Shown here in pieces: positions 57,623 through 64,000 of a stretch of 64,000 nucleotides of DNA. The notes below the pieces were generated by a model. The model was not told the origin of the DNA. It was given only the letters and a program-made list of their open reading frames with translations, and did not search any database. Where the stretch lies: contig JAKOGH010000683.1 in assembly GCA_024811115.1 (NCBI GenBank), positions 1 to 64,000 of the forward strand, in the 5' to 3' direction. The position numbers were made by a program, and so were the translations under genes. This DNA is from Terana coerulea. Its lineage: Eukaryota > Basidiomycota > Agaricomycetes > Polyporales > Phanerochaetaceae. Within the stretch, counting starts at the first letter, position 1; the number at the start of each line of letters is the position of its first letter.

Positions 57623-59670
57623 ATGTCTTCCTCTCTCGAGAAGCTTGTCCCCGTCCTCGACGGAACCAACTGGGAGCACTGGAACGACACCTTGAAGTCG
57701 TTCCTGGGCACTCAGGGCATCTCTCGTCAGCTCTTGACGACCCAGCCGACGGTGCCGACCTTAGTTCGCACTATCCCGGCAGCTTCCGCTCGCGCCGCAG
57801 TCGCAGCTACAGCTAACACCGCAGCCATCCCTGGCGCTCCCCGCCTCTGGCGAGGTGCCCGGCAACGAGCACGAGCACTCCAGGGCCGTCGACAAGCTCG
57901 ACGACTGGATCAACGACGACCTCCGGGCCATGGGCTTCATCCGCCTTCGCTTGACATACCAGATCGGACAGTCAGTGAAGAACGAGACGACAGCCAAGGC
58001 CCTGTACGAGTCCTTGCAGGCCACCTACACCCAGAACACTCTGGGTACGGCCTACACCGACTTCAGGGGCCTCCTGGAGACTCGCATCCCTGATGACCAG
58101 TCCCCAGCACCCACGATCGCTAAGATCCAATCCCACATCGACCGCCTCAATGCGGCCTATGTGGAAGTAGACGACTACTTACACCTGATGCTCCTCATTT
58201 CGAAGACACCAGCGACGGTAAGCACGTCGCCACTGTCACCACTCTGAACCAGAAGATGGTAGACACATCCCTGGTCCCCCTACCTGCTGGAAGCCCCGAT
58301 CCCAAGCAGTACGGGCAGCAGCTCATCGCTGCATGGGAGCAGCGGAAGCTTTCCGGTGGACAGCGCAAGCAGACTGAGTCTGCTAAGCGCGTCACCGCCG
58401 TCAAGAACAAGGGAAGGATCCCCAGTTCAAGCAGCAGCAGCGCCCTAACGGGCAGCAGCAGCATGCGCAGCAGCAGCGCCCGCAAGGGCAGCAGCAGCAG
58501 CAGCAGGACGGTGCCGGCAACGGCAAGGGAAAGAAGACCCAGCGCCGGCAAGCGCGCGGGCAAGGGCAAGGGCAAGGATGCTGACCACGGTCACTCCTAC
58601 ATCGCCGCCCCGGTCATCCCGGTGGTGAACGACTTCACCCCCGACATGCCGCTCTCCCCAAAGTCCGAGGCCGAAGAAATTCAGTCTCGCATCGAAGGAG
58701 AGCGCGAGCTCTGGCTCGGCAACGGCAACCAGTTCCCCGCTTCCGCAAGGCACTATCCCTTGCTGAGAAGCTTGGAGTCGTCGGGTCCCAGGAGCGCATC
58801 CGGACCCTCGAGGGAGGTTATCGACGCCAACGAGCACAACGCTCACCGGCCGACGCCATGCGGGATATTGAGCACCGCAATCTGCGAACTCCGTCCGTGA
58901 GTTAGAATTCCAACAGGAGTTCACTCGACGATCTCCCCATGCTAACTAAATTGTTAGCAATCCTCGACGAGGATGACGAGTACCAAACTCTGCATAAGGC
59001 CCAGCTTCGCGAGGCCGCAGAGCTCCGCAAGCTTGCTCGCAAGCAGTGGATCGCGGACAAGAACGCAGCCCTGAACAAGGGCTCGACCCTCGACCAGAAG
59101 GCCGCGGGCACGCCCGATGGGAGCGACACCAGCTTGTCAAGCTGGCTACCGCCCAGGAGAGCGAAGTTCGCTGCCACCGCAGCCGAAGATGAGGCCGCGA
59201 GAAGGCTCGTCAGCGCCAAGCAGGCCGACCTCGACTACGCCGAGCGCATGCTCGATGCTCGCATCGCCGAGCTCGACGCCCGCATCGACTTCGAACAACG
59301 TCAGCTCTCAAACGAAAGTTTGCTGAGCCAGGAGTTCGTCGAGGGCAGCTCCTCTCGCCCCGCCAAGCGCAGCTCGCGCGAATCCTCGCCGATCATCTGG
59401 TCCGACGAGGTCGACATGCAAATGTCGCTCGACAGGGAGGACGGCTTCGACGCCCGCGACCACCCTGACATCGAGGACGCCGTGTCCCTCGGAAACGAGG
59501 ACAACGACAGCGACGTCGACGACCAGTTCGCCGGATGCCTGATGGACGATCGAGAGATCCACCAGGACATCATCGACGCGTACTTCGAGTACGTCCCCTC
59601 TAACTCTGCACTCGTGCACCACACTAACCGAAACCTTGCAGCTGATTGCGCAGTGTCTCGGGCGGGCTGA
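57623..59670 (+). CDS. gag: Copia gag region (frameshifted)
   Basis: It starts at ATG 57623 with LVPVLDGTNWEHWNDTLKSF, the typical Copia gag opening, and continues after a frame change before 57850 as NEHEHSRAVDKLDDWINDDL and LYESLQATYTQNTLGTAYTD (UBN2-like gag). A further shift near 58200-58203 (T run) precedes DGKHVATVTTLNQKM. A Gln-rich stretch (58420-58510) and a basic Gly/Lys-rich nucleocapsid-like part follow, then an extra coiled-coil-prone acidic segment (58939-59670) with ELRKLARKQWIADKNAAL. No classical CCHC knuckle was seen in the frames read. The gag region is long for Copia. It probably formed one frame with pol originally. Confidence 0.75.
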
Positions 59671-59699
59671 ACTAAGCAGTAGATACCACATGTATGCTA

Positions 59700-62600
59700 C
59701 TGTATTGAATGGAGCTGGATTCCTTCAATTACCAGACCGATGTGTGCACAATAAGTTATTTAACGCGTGTCAGAGCTGCAAAGGTAAAAACCTTGCAAAA
59801 TCAAGTGATTGGCTGCTCGACTCAGGAGCGTCTTTCCACTTCACCGGTCAAAGAAGTTTATTGCGCAACTTGCGCAACATTGACCCAATTGTCGTTCAAA
59901 CGGCTAATGGGCATGTAACTATCTCTGAGGAAGGTGACTCCGTCATCAACTACCGTCCTAGCGCGACAAGTAGAACGATTAAAGTCTTACTGAAAATGTT
60001 CGACTCATGCCTTCACAAAAGACATGAATCTAATCTCGCTTGGCCAGCTGCTACGACAGAACCGGTTAATTGAGGGTGACGCAACCACTCTGAAAATCCT
60101 GGACGGTGATAATCGCCAGGAATTATTGCAATTCGTGCCGCTTTATCCAAATGCAACAGTGTACTATTTAGACACTGACCGAGACGGCCTTGCGCTAGTC
60201 TCGCACGAAATAATGCATAGACGTTTTGGACATCCCTCTGAGCGGATCCTACGTCAACTTCCGTCAGCAACGACGGAATGTCCTGATTTCGACTATAACA
60301 AGTCGGACTCACCCTGCTCCGGCTGCGCACAAGGAAAGATGCACAATCGCTCTTTCCGCCGACGCCCTCGACGAGCATCGCGACCTTTGAGCTCATTCAC
60401 AGTGACTTGAAAGAATTCCGGTCGATTCATATCACCGGTACAAGTATATCATCACCTTTGTCGATGATTATACGTCGCATGCATGGATTATTTGCCTAAG
60501 GCTAAAATCCGTCGCCATCCAAGCGACAAAAACTTTCTTGCTATGGTTCAAAACCAGCATAAAGCTAATGTCGAGAGCTGGATGTCGGATGCAGGGGAGA
60601 ATATAAATCAAACGCATTCATTCAAATGCTAAAGGACGAAGGGATTAAAATCCTAACTAGCGTTCCTCATACTCCACAGCAGAATGGACGCGCTGAGCGG
60701 TTCAATCGAACCCTCATGGACAAAGCTGAGGCTATGCGCTTCACAGCTTGCATTCCTCCTTCGTGGTGGGAATTTGCGGTTATGCACGCAACAGTGCTTT
60801 ACAACCGCACCCCGTTTCACGATTAAAATGGGTTACGCCTTATGAGGCACTCTACGGGTGAAAAACCACGCGTTGATAACATCCGGCGTGATTTGGCTGC
60901 GGTGCATGGGTCTTTATCCCTGCCGATGTTCGAAAGAACAAACTACAGCCTAAGTCCGAAATGATGACATACATCGGACACGACGAGCACGGTTGGACCT
61001 TCATGAGAGGACCCAACAACGTCGTGTTTCGCTCAACTCAAGTCGAGTGGTGTGAAACTTATTTCCCAAGTGTCCTGACGGCAAAATGCCCGCGCGGCCT
61101 GACCCGCCTAGCGCAAAACACCAAAAACGCGAACGACAGTGAGTCTTCGCAAGGTGCAGGATCAGACGATAGTGACGACGATGCGCCACCGCCTAAACGG
61201 CGAGCTGCACCTCGTCCTAACCCTCCTTCCGCCAAAAGAGACCGAGCGGGTTGAACGACGGTTCGACCCCTAAGCCCCTGTTGGGCGTAGCCCGAGTCCG
61301 CCCTCGTCAGCGAGGGCGACACCACCCGCAGAAGATCCGCAGGTACTGGCACCACCAGTTATTCCTGCCGGCCGGGCGTAGTACTCGCGACGAAGGATCC
61401 CAGTCAAAATCCAGGCTCCGTGTACGACCAGTCACAAGCACCGTCACGGATTTTAGGTGCTGATAGAGGTATCCGTAGTTGGGAAAAGCAGACTGGCCAG
61501 ACCAAGCCCACCAAGGTTAGCTACCAAGGGCGCGGTCAGTCTAGCAAGCAGCCCGACAGTGTCCCCGCCACACGTCCTGCTAGCTCTTCTACATCCGGGA
61601 ACAGCTCGAACCTGTTCCGGATATCACTGAGCCCACTGGAGACACTGGAAGCGAAAGCCCAGTGTCAGATGACGTACTGGCACGACTGTGCCGGAAGGGG
61701 GAGTAAATTTCTACAATTATTTGCTTGCCCAAGCAGTCGATCCTGACGCAACAAAGTCTTCAGTCCGAGACTGGACTTTACGTGACATAAACCGCCTGCC
61801 TGCAAAACAGCAGGTAGAATGGCGTGCTGCATGCAAAGACGAGCTCGATGCATTAAGCAAAAGAGGCGTGTTCGAACTCGCCCCGCGGCCGAAAGGCAAA
61901 CGCGTCATTAAAAACCGATGGGTTTTTGATGAGAAATCAGATGGTCGAAAGAAAGCGCGACTTGTAGCTCGCGGCTTCTCTCAAATTGAGGGAATCGACT
62001 ATGACAAAATCTTCTCTCCAGTCGTACGGTTTGAAACCGTTAGATTCGTACTTGCCCTTGCCGGCACTCGAAGGCTTCTTTCTTACTGGCCTCGATGTGC
62101 GCGAACGCATATTCGTACGGACTGTTAGATGAGGAGATCTACATGGAACAACCCGATGGCTTTCCTGCTCAAGGGAAAAAGCACATGGTGCTTCGTCTCC
62201 GTCAGCGCCCTTTACGGGCTTAAGCAGGCAGGACTGTCCTGGTGGAAAGCCCTTAGCAAGTCTATGGCTGAGCTCGGCTTCAAAAGACTGAAGTCCGATG
62301 CTGGCGTATACGTCAAAGGCGCAGGCAACGACATGGTCATCGCCGTAGTCTATGTTGACGACGCTATATTCGCCGGACGTAGCAAGGCAAAAGTACTCCA
62401 AGAAAAGGAGTCCTTCATGCAATGGTGGGAGTGTCAGCGATATGGGCGACGTAAAGGAGTTTCTGCGCATGCGCATACAACGAGTTGGCGACAAGATCGT
62501 GATTGATCAATGCGCCTACCTTGACAAGGTACTCGAATGCTGCGGTCAGACCAATGCCAAAATGGCAAAGACTCCGCTTCCTGAGGGTTATATCCCTCAA

Positions 62601-63301
62601 CCAAATGAAGGAGAGCTAAATAAAGCTCGCCAGAGCCGTTTCCAAATTGTGATAGGCTCACTCCTTTATATCATGCTCGGTACACGACCGGACATTGCGA
62701 CGCTGTCACAAAGCTCGCACAGTTCAGTGCGAACCCGTCTGAAGACCACCTGAACCGAGCGCTGTATATCTGCCGCTACCTGTCAGGCACTCGTAACTAC
62801 ACACTCGAGTATGACGGCTCTTCCGGGTTAGGCTTGGTGGCGTACACCGATGCAGATTGGGCGGCTGCTTCCAACCGCCTTTCTCAGACTGGCTTCCTGC
62901 TAATGCTTGCAGGAGGAGCCTTTAACTGGAGCTCTTTCGCACAGAAGTCTGTAGCAACGTCGACTAAAGATGCCGAATACATGGCACTCAGCGACTGCTC
63001 CCGAGAAGTCATGTGGATTCGAAATATCCTCTCTGAACTCGGTTACAACTTCGAGAAAGTACCCATCTGCAGCGACAACCAGGGCGCTCTATTCGTCTCG
63101 GAAAATCCCGTTACTGAAAAGCGCACTAAGCACATCGACATTCGTTACCACTACATTCGGCGATGTCGTCGAAGCTGGCCACGTCAAGTACTCTTCGTAC
63201 CTGGCATTGACAATCCCGCAGATATCTTTACCAAGAATCTGGGCAGGGTCAAGATTGAGAAGTTCCGACCAATGCTCGGACTTCGCATCGCTGCTGACTA
63301 G
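59700..63301 (+). CDS. pol: Copia pol polyprotein region (frameshifted)
   Basis: Protease: [13 protein letters not shown] (catalytic DSGA, near 59810). GAG-pre-integrase: [15 protein letters not shown] with [10 protein letters not shown] (near 60220-60345). Integrase core: [10 protein letters not shown] and [20 protein letters not shown] (near 60460-60735). Reverse transcriptase: [51 protein letters not shown] and the catalytic VVYVDD (near 62350). RNase [41 protein letters not shown] and [11 protein letters not shown], ending at a tag at 63299. Frame breaks occur at least near 60384, 60418 and the 60830, 62090 and 62440 regions. Two of them (60384, 60418) are repaired by adding one C to a CC run. 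Confidence 0.85.
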
Positions 63302-63340
63302 CGCGACTAAACCAGCGCAGGCAGTACGCCGTGCTAGGTT

Positions 63341-63348
63341 AGGAGGAG
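63341..63348 (+). other. Polypurine tract of Copia element
   Basis: The purine stretch aggaggag lies immediately before the 3' LTR, the expected place for plus-strand primer formation. Confidence 0.75.
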
Positions 63349-63640
63349 TGTTGAGTCAGATAGACGCCGTAAGCGCTCTGCTCACATCTTCTCTATTGTT
63401 CTACCAGGTTCCACCATGACGATGCCTATTGTCTATTGTCCTGGTACCTATTTGTGTCTGTTTGTAGTATAGCCACCCAGTATTGTATATAAGGCAGCCC
63501 TCTGCGCCATACTCTAATAAGACTCTTACAACTCTCAAACCACTTACGTGTTAACCAACCAGCCTACAGGTGAGTAACCATCCTAGCTTCCTCTAGGCCT
63601 CGGTAGGAGTGTACGCCGCTGTATGCGCTGCACTTCTACA
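63349..63640 (+). repeat. 3' LTR of Copia element
   Basis: 292 bp from tgttgagtcaga to cttctaca, matching the 5' LTR except for about seven small differences. Confidence 0.92.
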
Positions 63641-64000
63641 CGACTACCGCCAGAGGTTCGCCACTTGATCCTTTCCTACGCCATGCGCATACAGTCAGGT
63701 TCTAATCTTCGAAGCGACATTGCTGTCAGGCAAAACCTTGCTCTGGTGTGCAGACGCTGGTACCGCCTTGTGCGTGAAGACTCGGAAGCTGCACCGCATG
63801 TGATTGAGCTGTGCTCGACGAAAAATCTTCGAGCGTTGGATAGCTTGCATGCGGTAGCATTGAGGCACGTCAAGACGTTAACGTTACATGTAGACCCATA
63901 CCACTTATTCGGATTGAACCACAGGCGAGATCGACCGCTCGGGATGCAAGAGTTCTTGGCCTCCGCTCTTCCGCGCAAGCTGCCTTCTCTCGCGCATTTG
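63641..64000 (+). pseudogene. F-box-like protein gene, main part (interrupted, runs off window)
   Basis: The frame beginning in the right target duplication is open for all 120 codons to the window edge: RLPPEVRHLILSYAMRIQS, then DIAVRQNLALVCRRWYRLVR and a Leu-rich continuation with HVKTLTLHVDPYHLFGL. The LPPEV--LIL---...L-LVCR-WY pattern is that of F-box or F-box-like domains. These proteins normally recruit substrates to SCF ubiquitin ligases. The N-terminal codons lie 6.5 kb upstream at 57061-57098, on the other side of the Copia element, so the allele as written is disrupted. A downstream ATG (63683) would omit most of the F-box start. The 3' end is outside the window. Confidence 0.7.

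Larger units (their letters stand above)
57099..63640 (+). mobile_element. Full-length Ty1/Copia LTR retrotransposon
   Basis: 6,542 bp, bounded by near-identical LTRs starting tgttgag and ending cttctaca, with a 5-bp target duplication. Order of domains: gag, aspartic protease, GAG-pre-integrase zinc region, integrase, reverse transcriptase, RNase H. Integrase before reverse transcriptase defines the Copia superfamily. The coding region is broken by several single-base frameshifts, many at homopolymers. The LTRs differ at only about seven positions, implying a fairly recent insertion. Confidence 0.95.

Noticed and set aside
1..64000. CRISPR arrays, rRNA and tRNA genes, bacterial operons
   Set aside because: No regularly spaced repeats, no rRNA-like stretches and no convincing tRNA cloverleaf were seen by eye. 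Gene structure is eukaryotic throughout.

Overview
This is nuclear DNA of a filamentous basidiomycete, most likely a wood-decaying agaricomycete. Coding regions are cut by many short GT-AG introns (about 50-65 nt). The recognisable genes are typically fungal: a PalI/Rim9 sensor, a Ste12 factor that also carries C2H2 fingers, two CE15 glucuronoyl esterases (one with a fungal CBM1), and wax-synthase-like acyltransferases. The order or genus is inference only.

Layout: PalI/Rim9 (0.9-1.8 kb, +); three tandem GNAT acetyltransferase genes (2.5-7.7 kb, +); a mitochondrially targeted orphan protein (8.9-10.1 kb, -); a gene-poor stretch (10.1-15.6 kb); STE12 (15.6-18.9 kb, +); VPS36 of ESCRT-II (19.3-21.7 kb, -); a single-pass membrane protein of the duplicated jelly-roll type (23.6-26.0 kb, +); an INCENP/Sli15 chromosomal passenger protein (27.1-31.2 kb, +); two tandem CE15 esterases (31.6-35.8 kb, -); a small membrane protein (37.4-38.0 kb, -); a BTB/POZ protein (40.0-41.3 kb, -); a wax-synthase-like MBOAT (41.6-43.1 kb, -); two paralogous seven-TM-type proteins (45.7-46.9 and 48.7-49.9 kb, +); a second wax-synthase-like gene (51.4-52.8 kb, -); a gene-poor stretch with gene remnants; and a full-length Ty1/Copia retrotransposon (57.1-63.6 kb) with LTRs, a 5-bp target duplication, PBS and polypurine tract. 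The Copia element splits the N-terminus of an F-box-like gene that runs off the right edge.

The most consequential observation is technical and biological at once. At least nine otherwise well-conserved genes each need one or two single-base corrections, nearly all in short homopolymer runs, to keep their reading frame. Comparing exon lengths between paralogues inside the window locates these indels precisely. The simplest reading is residual consensus error in the assembly. If reads confirm the indels, many neighbouring genes are pseudogenes. PalI, GNAT copy 3, the mitochondrial protein, VPS36, the BTB gene and the first seven-TM gene read through cleanly.

No CRISPR array, rRNA or convincing tRNA was seen. 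Exon boundaries were deduced by eye from splice consensus, phase and protein-family continuity.
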